A DNA stretch of 64,000 nucleotides from Varroa destructor (lineage: Eukaryota > Arthropoda > Arachnida > Mesostigmata > Varroidae): positions 14,840,229 through 14,904,228 of the forward strand of contig NW_019211456.1 of NCBI RefSeq assembly GCF_002443255.2, read 5' to 3'. The notes under the pieces are model-generated. The model ran no database searches. It was not told where the DNA came from and worked only from the letters and a program-made list of their open reading frames with translations. The first letter of the stretch is position 1, and each line of letters opens with the position of its first letter. The position numbers were made by a program, and so were the translations under genes. Shown here in pieces: positions 33,183 to 46,258 of this stretch.

Positions 33183-36162
33183 TTTTGAGCAATCAGAGGG
33201 CTAGGGCATAGTCGCGTGTAGTTAGTCATCCGATTTTTTTTTCGTCTTATATAAATATAAGCAAAAAATGAATTAATGGCGGTCAGTAAACGCATCAGGT
33301 ATGGTAATGATAATAATGGTCTTTAGGGTTTTATCAGTTGTTCAATAATTCTCAAAGCCGGATGGAAAAAGTATAAGGTGGGTTTATTACCCTGGAGCGG
33401 GACAGAATTGCTTGTGCTTGTCTATCCGTCAAGACCGAAACTTCTTTACGCAACAGCAATCGACTGGAGTACGCAGAGAATCGAATGAAGCGATTTCAAA
33501 GAAAACGTACCGTTCTTTTCCACTGGATTCTATTCTTCCTGTCGCAAAACCTTTAAATTTCTTACTCTAGACTTGCATTTTATAAGCCATGCTAATAAAG
33601 GAAAAACATTTTCCCGAGTGTGATTATAGATAAGGAGTATTATGGAAACAGGATCAAGTGCGACCTGTACCCTAACATCACCTGGTTACCATCGCATGCT
33701 TTTTATCTATGAAGAAAGCTTCGTTCAATATGCCACTTCAGTTCATCCACACTTTTAGGATTGGCCTTACGACCTGCCCCTTCGTACCCTCAGGTGAATC
33801 ATTACCCGTCCTAGACTTTCTTAAAATTATATTTACACACAAAGCCAGAGGCAAGCCGTAGTTGTAGCCAGCAGCAGTTCACTGCTGTCATACGAAGGGA
33901 TGATAGTCTCCGTTCGTTCCACCTAAGACAAACAGGCACAATAGATTCGCCCTATTCAGCTTAAGTGTGTTATATTGAAACGGAACGGAAATATCAACAG
34001 TTTGACAATTCTGGACAAGGCACGATGATGATGATGATGATAATAAGTGGCTCGAGCCTCTCAAAGCAAGAATTCTCTTCACTCTTTAGATAACTGGCGC
34101 CTACATATTGAGTTCGATTGTTTAACTGTATAGCAACGGCTGTTTGAACACGCATCTATTGAGTGCGCGATCTAGCATTAATAGGCCCTTGTTCTTTGTC
34201 TATCCTATAGTGGCTAGGAGACGTCTTGGCAAGAAGCTGTAACAATGAACTACTGACTTGATGGCAATGAGCGTAACTGCTTCAAGTTGCTTTGCCACCA
34301 AAAATCTGTATATTGTACAACTCCAGTTCCCCTGAATTGTTTGTGGTACAGCTTTAAAATCATTTGAGATTGATTTGTTATTGATGAAGTGCCCTCTTTA
34401 CAATGAAAATCATAGCTTTGAATAGTGTTTGTTATTTTTGCTTCGTTGAGTTTTTCTAACCAGGCAATATACTCCGTTCTATCTAGACGCCTTTTTGAAT
34501 TAACTCTATTAATGCCAACTACAGTAGTTAGAAATAACTAAAATTGAACTTTTTAGTAGTATCAGAAGAGAATGGGGTGCGGTGCCAAGTAAAAAAATAT
34601 CACGTAAGATCATAGCATATCGGAATAAGTCGTATAATATTGGTTGTGCTATAAGAGAAATCTTCTGCCTATCACGCGGTGATCGCCATAAATGACTTTT
34701 CTTAAAAATGCGATTTTACGTGATAAACTACGCTCATTAGCGTCTTCACGAATCTATCGCGCTGCACTTCGCTAGAGCAAAAGCACCTTTCAGCCAGGTT
34801 AAACTGTGAGGTGTATACATAAAATTGAAGCGTTACTGTCAACCGTAGAAGGGCATCTTGGGGTAGACCCGTTGGGCGTCTAGTCATAGTTTTTATTCCT
34901 CTTCATGATTTGCTTAGCCGTAGTTCTCACAGAACTATTAGCGACACATATACGGTTGATCGAGTCAAAAGTTGCGGTCTGTTTAGGGGGCCAGCTTCGA
35001 CTCTATCTCATCATTAAAAATAGATAGAGACGATTCTCTACGAGTTACTATTACCACTGCCGTAGGTGTTCATCGTTCTATGTTGACTTGATTTTGTTGT
35101 TTTTTTGAATAAAAAGAGCACTTCCAGAGAGAGTAGTGCTTTGTGTTACAAATAGGGGGGCGTGACAATTTCCAACTTCTGTGTAACCACGGCCGTCGAA
35201 CGAAATAACTTCTCCTTTCAGCGATAAATAATGACATTGTAAATACTAAGATAATTCTCTTTCGACGAAACTCTTGTAATATTAGTTCGACATGCAGATA
35301 ATAAAGCACTTCAGATTAAGTTGTTAGTTTCGATTATTTTGAAGTACACTTTCATCGAATTGAAATTTAGCGTCGGTCCGTATTTAGGACAAATCCGACA
35401 CGTAGGCCTTCGCTAATCAATGCTGGATTTCATCCAAGTAAATTTACAGTAAGCAAATAAGCTTTTTCTATCTTATCGAACAACCGTTCCTATTCGTGTC
35501 TTGTCATAACCGTTTCTAACTGTACGGAAGTTCGCTGGAAATCGCACCACTCAACTGGAAATAATTCATTTTGCATGGCACAGAAAGGAAGCTTTACCTG
35601 CGACATAACAAACGTAGTTAGTGATTTCGTCTTGGATTTGAAACGGACTGCGTCGTCGCCTCGCGTAACTTACGGTGTAACATTAAAGACTTAAAGGTAT
35701 AGAAGCAAAGCATCCTGGAGAAAGTTTTCTGAGCCGGCATTGATGACTAGCATCTTCAGTCTACGACTCTTCATCTGGCGCAGCTCTATCCATGAATGTT
35801 GTATTGAAAAAGGTTTGTAAATCGGGGTTACGCTAGCAGTACGTATAGAATAAAATACGCAAACTTCTAGGGTTTGCTCATTACGACTACTCTCTATGCC
35901 TATGGCCACATTCGTAGCTAATCCATTTCACTATACACAGATGTATTGTTCAATTGAAGATACGTGCTGTAAAATGACAATCTATTGAATTGTAGATAAG
36001 TCATAGAAGTGCCACCGTTACAGTTTTTCAATCAGGTCAGTCATTTTATGATTGCTGCTGTTTAATCGAATTTGATCGAGTGTTTGGAAACACTATAGCG
36101 TTAGATATGTTCTGCGAACTATTATCTAAGTGACAAGTAGCATTCTTGGTTCGTACTGCTAC

Positions 36163-36520
36163 CTTTGACGTAGAGTCTAACTGTGATTCTCGCCGCCGAT
36201 GCCTGATTTCTGGCTACACAAGTATAATTTCCTGAGTCAGTCACTTCTGTTCGACGAATCGTTAGTTTCGATCCTGTTTCATCGCTGTTTACCGCAATCC
36301 TTTGGGATGGATTGACAACATGTCCATCCTTTAGCCAGGAGAACGAAACCTCCTCTCCCTCGATAATCGAGCAATGTAAGGATGAAGTTTTCCCTCGCAA
36401 GGCATCTTTTTCCTCTAAGGATCTATCGAGTGTTATTCGACCATCGGCATACACAGATCGCACCGAACACAAATACAGTAAGGCTCTGAGTAGCGAATAA
36501 ACCAAGCAACGATGCCTCAT
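36163..36520 (-). CDS. Cassette V17: signal and Ig fused in one exon
   Basis: One continuous coding exon of 358 nt (119 codons + 1). It begins with ATG and a signal peptide (YSLLRALLYLCSVRSVYA), then runs straight into the Ig domain (GRITLDRS, LHC, FSWLKDG, DSGNYTC) and ends VKG at a GTAGCA donor in phase 1. Where every V1-V16 cassette has an intron, this one has none. The domain otherwise keeps all core residues. V17, V18 and V19 share the DET-S-KLT/AIRK type E strand and form their own subfamily. Confidence 0.9.
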
Positions 36521-36647
36521 TGTTTCACTATCTTCAAATCTTTAATTTAAAAACTGCGCTGTGGAAATTCACGTTTGTGCTCTACTGTGTTTGCATTTCA
36601 GTGCTCGCGCGTTCTTAGCTCAGCTCTTCAGAGTGCGGCTGACGAAG

Positions 36648-36702
36648 CCCTGTTCCCATTAACTCAAGGCTGGCCAGCGAGAGTACGGTGGCAAATTTTG
36701 AA
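36648..36702 (-). promoter_or_regulatory. Two-box cassette promoter element, V17
   Basis: The companion box CCCTGTTCCCATT starts at 36648. The main box AGCGAGAGTACGGTGGCAAA, then TTTTGAA, spans 36676-36702. The main box is 156-182 bp upstream of the ATG, so intron loss did not remove the promoter. Confidence 0.55.
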
Positions 36703-38387
36703 CGAGATCGGACCATCCTGTGAGTGGGCTCGTTGAATTTTCCAGAAAAGCAACCTGGAACTTCAGTAGTTGTCTTGTAGAAAATAGCCACTCGGTAAAT
36801 ACATACATGGCAGATAGCTCAAACGAAAGTGGCTTTCGATACCTACGTTATCTCGAATCGGCGTGCACGCTCAAATCGATGTCAAGATTATCGTGCTATA
36901 GAAACAATATCGTCGTATGAAATAATTGTTTTTTAAAGTAAAATTATTTCATAAGGAAAGATTGAGAAACTCGAGCTGCCATTTTCTAAGATGTACCTCT
37001 ATAAATCATATAGTCAAATGTATAGTAACCTACTGATCGAAACGGTATGAGTGGCTTCGTCCATCATGGCGCCCTTCATTTATAATACATACGAGCCCGT
37101 AAAAAGCGAAATTTAGAAAGAAGCTCAGCGTGCGTTATTGAGTTTTTATTCTTGCGACTACACAAGTTGTAATAGTAAACATTTAATAGTTCTTGCTTTT
37201 TTTTTAGATTCTCCGCTTTTTTCTCTACCGAAGTGGAAACAGATAGTCATCATTTTCACACCCATTCTTGGTCGTAGCGGCGGTCGCGTCTAACTCTTGG
37301 GTAAACGAATCATTTTTGGGCATTCGAAAGGCGGTGACATTAGAAACGACCGATCTGTCGCCCGTTAGGCATTCCTGTTATATTATTATTCTCATACAAC
37401 ATCAGATATACAAATAGGATGTCTCTGATGATGCACTCTTCCAGTTCGTGGACGTTTCCTTTGAATTATACCGTGTTCCTATCATCAAGCACACTTCTGA
37501 CTGAATCTTTAGCCCCTCGTAGCTTTCGAATTCCGCCCAAAAGTCAAAGAACCTCACTAAAAGGTAACGCACGGTGTAAACGGCAAGCGAACGAAGATCA
37601 AGAAAAACACCATTTAAATCGTTCGGATCATCTAAACAAACACAAAACTAAATGATGTTTTTAAGCCCGCGGTTTCTTCAACTGACACGAGCCCAGGGCG
37701 GCCAGACGCAGAGGACGCCAATGTGCCGCACTACACTGCACGGTAAGCTATTATTATATACATACATACTGGCCGACTGAGTAGTTGGCAATGGGTCGTC
37801 AGTTCCGAAATGGCTATTCACTCTGAGATTTTCTTTTGATTTCATTTTGATATCGACAGTTTGCGTCCGCAGCCTCTTTCGCAAAAGATGATATTGCAAA
37901 TTGTCTCTAGTGGCCCTCAGGATTCAAAAAAAAAAAAAAAAAACAAGTAGTCATATGAGCACAAAGCCTGACGATCATTTGGGACCCACCGCAGCGCAAT
38001 CGTGCGCGTTAAAGTTCGTTTATGATTGCAGGTGTGCATGTGTCCCAATTGATTCAGAACAATAACCGTTTTTATCTTGCCTTTATTCTAGCAGTGAAGT
38101 TTTTATATTATATATCTACATTACTTGGAGATACTTGTTGCCATTTTACTAATATACGTCGCGATAATTTAATATATATGGATTTCCAATTAGGCGATCT
38201 TTGTATATTAATAACGCTTCTAATTAAATCGATCGAGGATGTATCATATAAAGGATCAGCCATTCATGCTACCGAAATGCCAAAAAAACCCGCCGTTTGT
38301 TAGAATTTCGCTTGTACAATGGTGCTTGATGAACTGATCAAACCCAAACAAACTTAACGATAGATAGAAGCAAAGAACAAAACTAAC
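36703..38387. other. Spacer between V17 and V18
   Basis: No gene remnant was recognised. It contains an A tract at about 37926-37943. The + frames at 37.42-37.66 and 38.02-38.30 kb have no domain or splice support. Confidence 0.4.
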
Positions 38388-38760
38388 CTTCAATTATGAG
38401 CTCGACAATGACTCGATCAGTCGACACATCGTTTCTAGCGACACACGTATACACGCCACTGTCCGAAGAGGTGACTTTTTTCAGGGTCACCTTTGAACTT
38501 GTTTCGTCCGTGTAAATAGTGATTCCGCTAGATCTAGCGATGTTTAGAATGGCATTATCCTTTAGCCATGAAAATTTCACATCGTCACCTTCGATCAAGG
38601 AACACAGTAAAGTAACTTGCGTCCCGCTCTTTGCGACTTTCCTGGAGGAAACAGAGTCCAACCTAATTACTTCGGTGCATTCGCTCACAAGCGTAAAATA
38701 GCATATTGTAGAGACAATATATATAAACGAGCTCCATACACTTAAGCGAAGACAAATCAT
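38388..38760 (-). CDS. Cassette V18: signal and Ig fused in one exon
   Basis: A single exon of 373 nt (124 codons + 1): signal peptide with core FIYIVSTICYFTLV, then VIRLDSVSSR, LLC, FSWLKDN and DSGVYTC, ending IEG at a GTTAGT donor. No intron between signal and Ig. The strand C' region has an extra IARSSG segment. It belongs to the V17-V19 subfamily. Confidence 0.9.
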
Positions 38761-38900
38761 TGCTGGGTGTTCCTTCAGTATCGTATGTCGAATACGAGCT
38801 CACACTACAACCCGAATTAGACCCAATTTCGCCGGGCAAATTAGGACAGTTTTGTCTCTTCCTCTACAGTTGTATCGAGAGAGCTCGGATCAGCTCGTTA

Positions 38901-38957
38901 GCCTTGTTCCCGGGACACTTACTAGTGGCATTCAGATTACCGCGGCATAAATCAAAA
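38901..38957 (-). promoter_or_regulatory. Two-box cassette promoter element, V18
   Basis: The companion box GCCTTGTTCCCGGG starts at 38901. The main box TTCAGATTACCGCGGCATAA, then TCAAAA, spans 38931-38957, 171-197 bp upstream of the ATG. Confidence 0.5.
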
Positions 38958-39855
38958 GTGCCCTCCGATGTCAAGGATGAAAACAGTACAAAATTGTACT
39001 TTAAGATGACGTCAACAAAAGAGACCAGAAAAACGTTTCACTAGACTTATTTCATTTTGCTAAACGTTAAAATTTCGATCCCGCCAGAGCAAATAAGCTT
39101 CTGTAGGGTTTCTAGCTAACCAAAGCATCTACACCTAATAATCGGCTATGCAGGTTGGAGTTCACTTTTTGCAGTTGGCTAAAACGAAAAGAGGCTATAT
39201 TATCAAAATCATAAGGCAACCCTGCTCGTAGCCTATATATAACAGAAGGGTTGCTTAGTCCGTTCTGATTAGGCAACAATTTTGATGGTCGTCTCTTCTC
39301 ACACGATGTTCCCTGTATTGTTTTGGATAAGTAATATTTAATTGATATTTAACTATAAATCTATGTACGCTCGAGACAACAGGTGTGATGTTACGTTTAC
39401 AAGGTCTACTTTACACTATAAGATGTAAATTCACTAAGGTGAAAAGTTAATAAGTTTATTATATATTTCTAACTATCTGAATGCATTTTACAACTTGTAC
39501 ATATGTCTAGATACATTAGTTAGTTTATATTCACGATAAACAAAAATAAATCAATGTTACAAATTGAACCGTTTATGAAATGGCATACGGCATAATGGCT
39601 TACGTCGTCGGCATTTTGCAAATGGAATGCATCGCAAGCTTTGCTTCGCAACAGATTATAATTATTATTATATTATAGTACAATATTTTATTTAATTCGT
39701 AACAAATAGCGTGATTCGACCTACTTCTTCAAAAAAATCTAAACTACTAGTTTTTTTTTTTTTTTTTTTTTTTTTTATAGATGCTCCTAATATATGGTAA
39801 AATCAGTTAGAAAATACTGAATGGGGTTTTCGCAAGCAATTTGTCAACAGTTTAC
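38958..39855. other. Spacer between V18 and V19
   Basis: AT-rich; T26 tract at 39751-39776, which is an A tract about 80 bp past the V19 donor in transcription order. No gene remnant recognised. Confidence 0.4.
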
Positions 39856-40270
39856 CTTCGACGACTAGATGCACAGTTAATCTCGCTGCTGCAGCTCTAT
39901 TTCTCGCAGTACAGGTATAGTTTCCAGAATCGGCACTTTCCGCCTTTCGAATTGCCAGTCTCGACCCAGTTTCATCACTAAGGATAGTTATTCTTGCCGA
40001 TGAATTGATAATAGAACCGTCTTTCAGCCACGAAAATTGTACATTTTCGCCTTCTGCCACTGTACAACCAAGCGAAGTTGTCTTGCCGTGTTTTGCCAAT
40101 TTGTACTGTGACACCGGCTGTTCAAGTACGATACCGTTTGCATCAGCACTTAGGATGCCAATCGTATTGGCCATAAGAACTGCGTACACTATAGCTTCCC
40201 AGCATAAGTGGTCTACCGAAGGTAAACATCGTTTTTTAGAACATAGTATTGAATATTTGCGAGACATCAT
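39856..40270 (-). CDS. Cassette V19: signal and Ig fused in one exon
   Basis: A single exon, with start taken at the Met-Met pair 40270/40267. The frame is open upstream to 40375, but the chosen start leaves a normal promoter distance. A basic n-region (SKKRCL) precedes the hydrophobic core (AIVYAVLMANTIGIL), then IVLEQPVSQ, LGC, FSWLKDG and DSGNYTC, ending VEG at a GTAAAC donor, phase 1. No intron between signal and Ig, as in V17 and V18. Confidence 0.87.
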
Positions 40271-40472
40271 ATGCAACAGCGTGTCACTTAAATAAAGCAC
40301 GTGTAATGAAGTTTCACAGAAGGTAGAGCGCTTCTTCGAAACAAGTGATTTTATTGCTAGTAGAAGTAGATTCAACGTCGCCGAGCTTCAAGTCGTTTGC
40401 CTTGTCGGAGTCTATGTCTTGCAAAGGCTCAAATAAGGGTTGTACTCTCGTTTACAGTGCACGAGCGCATCG

Positions 40473-40499
40473 TTTCCATAGGTAGCGCCACTATTTAAA
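40473..40499 (-). promoter_or_regulatory. Cassette promoter element, V19
   Basis: TTTCCATAGGTAGCGCCACT, then ATTTAAA, about 205-230 bp upstream of the chosen ATG. It matches at the GTAGCGCC core and the TTTAAA flank, and diverges at the GAGA end. Confidence 0.4.
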
Positions 40500-43400
40500 T
40501 CGTGCAGCAATTTACGAGTGTTTGAGGCGAACTTTTACCCATTAGTAACTACTTCTTGAGAATCAAACAATATCCGTTAAGAAACCAGAGTACTAGGATA
40601 CGTCAGGGTATTAAAAATGATTGAGTAATGTGTGCAGGTTTGAACGAAAGCCGACTGCGCTGTGTCTCTGGTATCTCCGTTTGCCTTATGTTTGGAACCA
40701 TAATGATAATCGTTTCCACGCATTTTGTCTCCACGCAACGCGAAAATCTGCCCCATAGTAAAACTGTGTTCGCTAAAACACTCAGTATATATTGCATCTT
40801 TATATCCTGGACATGATACCGATTAAAATACTAACCGAAGTACTGATTATAATTATTTACAGTTGAGCGTTTTCGTTCTTTCTTTCTTTCTTTCTTCTTA
40901 CCATAAAAAAATGTACGCTTTTTAGTTCTGGTATAGCTTTTAACTAGAGAGACCCGGATAAACAGTGGTTTTTCATGGATTTTAAGGTATTGTTTATCCG
41001 ATGATATGAGGTTTGACAGAAGCAGCTATTTCACAAAATAGTGTGGCTTCACAAACACAATATATTGTGTTTGTACTCATGATCAATGAGCCGATACATT
41101 ACTGCGCCCACGTATTATCATCGTTGCGTTACACTGCCCTAGGTTCTAGGAAAACACTTTTTTTTTTTTTTGTCGAAATGGAAAATTATCACTTTCGCAT
41201 TCTGATAATATCGCATTAAACGTAAGCAGAATAGATAATGTCTAAATGGCCGTTCGATCTACGCACTTAAGTTAATAGTCATGGTTGAATTAGTTCAACT
41301 TTAATGAGGTGATTTCAAGCGTTGCTGTAGGAAGCAACGGCATATTTCCAGGTAAACGGGTTACCGCACAGCGAATAGCAAAACACCATTGACTCTTATC
41401 AACAAACATCGTTAATATCTGATGGGGTCCCTTCTAGTGACCCCTTGCTCCTGCCATTTTTGACGACAGCATCACAGGTACATCTATAAGAGCACTGAGG
41501 CATAGAACCATAATGAAATCTATCCTTAATCGTTTACATCCAACGCTAGTAAGACCATCGTCGCACACCCACGTATAGACATAATGTACACCCTTGAACT
41601 CACATACACAATTTGCCTTTTATGCATAGCTTATCAGGCTGGAATTCTATCATTATTCGCGCGCAATTGCTTTATCGGCGCAGCCACGATGATAAGAAAC
41701 ACTCATAGTACGAGTGATATATATATATAATGCGAGATAAAATAGTAAATACAAAGACAGCGTGTCGGATTTTTTGATCACTTCATCTGCCTTTTCTATA
41801 CTTTTTTTTCGTTTCGGCATCCTCTCAGCTTCCGCTGCTGTCGCCATGATGAATGCCGTCATTTTGATCGATGTCGATGATGATGTTGTTGCTATTATTA
41901 TCATCACCATGCTACGTTGTCGTCCGGCAGACAATCGACCAGCATGGAAATAAATGAAGCGAATAGAGGATAATGGGGAATACATTGAATTGGTTGTTAT
42001 AACGGCAAACAGTGGTATGGTTTAGGGAAGGGCTTTTGGCGGTAGGGGGAGGTGACAGGCGAGAAAAATATATGTGAGAGTCAAGCTGTTTCCGGTAAAG
42101 TTGATGCGAGCTATACCATCTGACTCAACGTGGGGCGACGTCAGATTCGAATGTGCCGTCGCTGCTACGCAATTGAGACGATTTGTCCGTACGCCTTTTT
42201 ACATCTGAATTTCCCCAGTCTTCTGGTTATACGGTTTAGCTTTTTTGCTCTAGACATCCTGTTTTGTCTGTAGGCAAATTAGCTGACAATGGTAGCGGGC
42301 GGAAGCCGCAGTGTCATCCGTAAACAATTATACCGGCGCAACTATAAGGTCGTAGCAAAGGGGGGACAATGATAGAGATAAAAGAAAGTTAGCGATCAGT
42401 TTCAGCACTTGGACTCAAAGGACCTGGATGACAGGGCTTCGGGAGGAAACAATACGTACGAAAAAGTAATATCTCAAGTGAACCAGAATCGTTCTCGATG
42501 ATGTTTCTCTATCGGCACCTGATTACTATCATAGTACGGTATAGCACTAAGCTGTTTATGTATTACATCATGCTTCGAAGCTTCGTTTTGCTTAGGCCTG
42601 CAGAGTAACTTAAATCAACTTCTCAAACGAGCGTTTACTGAACAGGTTTGTTGATAACAGTATGTGCTTACTTCTATTTCCGAGTTAAAAATAAATGACA
42701 CATATATTCGATACCATCATCTATTCACACATTGCCGGACGCACAATGTAAATAACTTCATTGTAACTTTCTAATAAAAAGTATATTAATTGTGTTAACT
42801 TTTTCTAACGTATAGAAGGAAAGACATAAAAATAAATTTAAATCAAAATAAATGCTAAAAAAAAAAACGACAACCAATATGCAGATACTTGTCAGCAGCG
42901 ATCACATCCTTTTGTCGTACTTATCTCCGTTGGTAATTATGGATATTTATGGACCTCATTCTCATAAAAATCAACAAGGTCACTAACTGAGCTATAGAAA
43001 GAGCTTCAGCTTCGAACAACGAAGAACTCTTCTATTTACGACATCTCAATATGATACGACGGAGCGTTAAGTCGGAAGAGGTCAGCCAGCGTGTTTCTAT
43101 CCAGGTAAACAGAGGGCGCGTAATTTTAGTCCATACACAGATACTATTGCTACTATTGTAAGATGTATTCGTAGACAAAAATGTAACTAAAAGTAACGCC
43201 GTGTTAGAATCAACAAGGCGGAAGTATAAAGTTACCCCACATCCTCCTTACTGGGAAATGACGAGTTCAAGAAAATGAATGAAACTTCCAGAAAATGTGA
43301 TTAATCCTATGACCTCTTACATCTTACAAACTACCAAAAACAGAAATATTGTTTCTTGACAATACACACAATTGTTTGTTGTTCTCCACTTCCAGCACGA

Positions 43401-44311
43401 TCCTGCTGTAGAGATTAATCAATATCCAGTAATTACACCGAAAAAAAGAGACATCACGTAAAGGTATCACGTAATAGTATACACGGTGTCATAACGTGGA
43501 ATAAATGGAATCACCGTTTGCCGCACGTTCGTGGTAAAAGAACAACATCGAATTTTACTACCTTCCACGCTCCTTGTGCTGGCGCCAAGATCAAGCAACC
43601 AGGCAAAGGACTGCTCAAAGACTGCCGATGTAAACACAGCTCACATGTTATGCCAGTAAAATATTTACTGCTTCTGTTAGTTAATATATCGCTGACTATA
43701 GTAAAGTACGCTATTTCGACCAAGTTCAAACTGCTATTTTCTAAATGTTTCAAGGGGAGGCAATGAAAACATTGATAAACAAGCTGAACTAATGTTGGCC
43801 ACGGGAAACGCCAGACGCGGAACTGTTGGCAAATATATGATATGCAGGATAATGAATATATGAACATCTACACTATGAGAGAGAAGATTGACGTGTTCCA
43901 TTGTGTTTGGTATTTACGGTCAGAACTTTGACAACACGGTACCCGTGTGCGACATACGTCAAAGTTAAAATTCGCTAAACGATGTTTCAACAGGTTCCAA
44001 TCTGGTATAAGTCCTATACTATAGGCAGAACTGTGCGTGAATTTTTTTATGTGTATACAGTGCGATAATTGGGGATTTCTCAACGTTGTGAAGCGTTATA
44101 GAATTAAGCTGGTTGTGAAAAATCAGCAAGACAGAACATTAATTATAACGAGGCCTCGATGTGTTGTTGGAAGCTGTGCATTTTATGATATGTTTGGCAA
44201 AAATATAACTTTCAGGAATTCTACGTTTGGCTGTAATTTTCTGCAATGTACAATAGCGTCTATGTTATACAAACTTACGCTGGATATTAACGAAAGTCGT
44301 TGAACACTTAC
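40500..44311. other. Cassette-free interval between V19 and V20
   Basis: No Ig remnant recognised. It contains a CTTT repeat at about 40878-40896, a T run at about 41159-41170 and a short AT repeat near 41718. Several overlapping frames (41.65-41.99 and 43.51-44.08 kb) have no family signature. Confidence 0.4.
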
Positions 44312-44584
44312 CGCTCACAATAAGCTTGGCTGAAACGCTGGCTGACGAAATGGCGTTGGTGGCGGTGCAAGTGTATTTCCCGGCATCTTTTCGAGCGATA
44401 TTTCGTACGCTTAAGATGCTTGTGACATCTTCGGTTCGGATGCGTGCCCGAGAGCCCTGAATAGGCGCCCCGTCTTTTTCCCAGGAGAACGCGACATTTG
44501 AGCCCTCGAGGGCTGAGCAAAATATTTGGAAGCGGGAACCGATGGGTCGCTCGGAAGAAGCCATGCGATCGAGCACGATCACTT
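44312..44584 (-). CDS. Cassette V20: distal Ig exon
   Basis: A 273-nt exon between a TTTTCAG acceptor and a consensus GTAAGT donor, phase 1 on both sides. It starts VIVLDRMASS and has FC, FSWEKDG and DAGKYTC with a Ser-rich NAISSASVSA end and SG at the donor. All core residues of the family are present, so it should fold. No signal exon is visible within the usual 80-200 nt; the only candidate found is at 46.26-46.33 kb. It is the last Ig exon seen before the window edge. Confidence 0.8.
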
Positions 44585-46258
44585 CTGAAAATAGCGCTCC
44601 AATCCATTAAATCAGTGTCGTACTATTCAGGCAGTGGGTAACTTGCTTGTAACGTAAAAGCGAAGGTAACTAGACCTCATCATTGGTCTGGACCCGTAAA
44701 AATAACTTACGTTCGGGGTAAAATATAACTACTCCAATTTATCTGAGTGAAAGGGCTTTTGCTGAATATAAGCGATCCAACTTTTGTTATTTTTGTAGAA
44801 AGAATCTTACGAAATCATCATATTTGTAGTGTGTAATAGAAACCTGTATACTGGAGAAGAGCGGGGACGCGAGGAGGGAACATCGCTATTTTTGTTCGGC
44901 TTTTGTAGTTGAACTTGTTTCGATTGTTGATTAACTTATTTAAACTTAAAAAATAACTCAAATTAGTCAATCGTATTTGTACAGTAAAACTTAGAAGTTC
45001 ATAGTACATAAGTAGCTCGATCAGATTATATGAGGTGCTATAAGATATGCACCACTATATGAAATTGAAGTTCTGTATTAAGTTACGCATAAGGCTTCAC
45101 TAGAAAAAATTAAATAAAAAAGATGACAATTAATGAATACACGTTGTTAGCCCTTCACTGATCTTTTTATTCAGATAGCGATGCGCATTTTATAAATAAA
45201 TTGATATGATTTGGAATAAATTGTCTAACAGAAATCTCGATTTACTACGTTGCTTTACGTTACGGCTAAATAAATAGAAGCCACTAAGTATTAGAGTGCT
45301 TGTGGTTAGTTCAAATAAGCCCGTACCATTCTGAAACCTATTGATAATGAACGTTACGTCAATCATTGTCAGAAATCGTATTCTAGACTGGCCATTTTTT
45401 TCCATAATTAGTAAGGAAACGCATTCATTACATTGAAAGAAAACTTCCCGGCAAAAGAAGCTTTGGTTACCGGGGTATCTTACATACGTTCAAGTTACCG
45501 GGAACTAAGATAGTCAGGGCGATCACATACCTTGGAATACATTTTAATATTGAGCTCGAAAAAAGTTGCGAAGATTTAATCTTTACATAAAAAGATATAC
45601 ATATATTGAACAATTGCGCTGGTTATCTCTGTTCGATGTATAGGCAATCTCAATCGGAACTAATCAGCCGACAGGGTTTTCAAGCTGTAACCACGCAAGG
45701 CTGTAGGGTCATTTTGTCTCCGTTTTTGTTTTATAAATGGCCGTAACACATTAACTTAAAACTATCAGGGATAATTTTGCAAGCAACCTAGATACTGGTA
45801 GATTTTATAAAACTTTAAATAAGATCGCATTTTTTTAATGAACTTTTTTCCTTCTTTTTATGTAAGGGTCTCTTTGAAATCAGCTTATAGTTTAAGGAAC
45901 GCAGATCATGATTTTTAGGTACATGTTTCCCGTCCTGGTACGAGTGCCCATTAGCTAATTTACAATTTCAGTTGAAGCAATAAACTCCCAGCAAACTCAG
46001 GCCTAAATAACGCGACATAGGATATAACAGGTATGTACAGGAAAGTATTCCCTTATCCTCAACTTAACAAAGTTCGTACCTTAGTCGGCCAGTGAGTGCT
46101 CCAATCAAATATATACATATATACCTGCATCGAAAACGAACTGCATTGTCAGATGGACATTATAAGCCGCAAAATATGTTTACAAAACGATAAAACACCG
46201 CTCTGCTGTTTTGTTACGATTATCGTTTATATTTTCCACATCGGACATGCCTGCATAC

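Larger units (their letters stand above)
30229..36162. other. Large cassette-free interval
   Basis: No intact cassette. A minus frame at 30566-30850 (94 residues, higher GC, Ser/Thr/Arg-rich) and overlapping frames at 31.18-31.48 kb are unassigned. A + frame at 32290-32598 has hydrophobic stretches but no known domain. A faint Ig-like trace lies at about 35.5-35.7 kb (see findings). Simple repeats include a GAT run at about 34024-34041. Confidence 0.4.

Noticed and set aside
44700..44800. Consensus GTAAGT donor near 44710 as the V20 signal exon end
   Set aside because: The phase-1 frame upstream hits a TAA stop before any Met, so it cannot be a signal exon.
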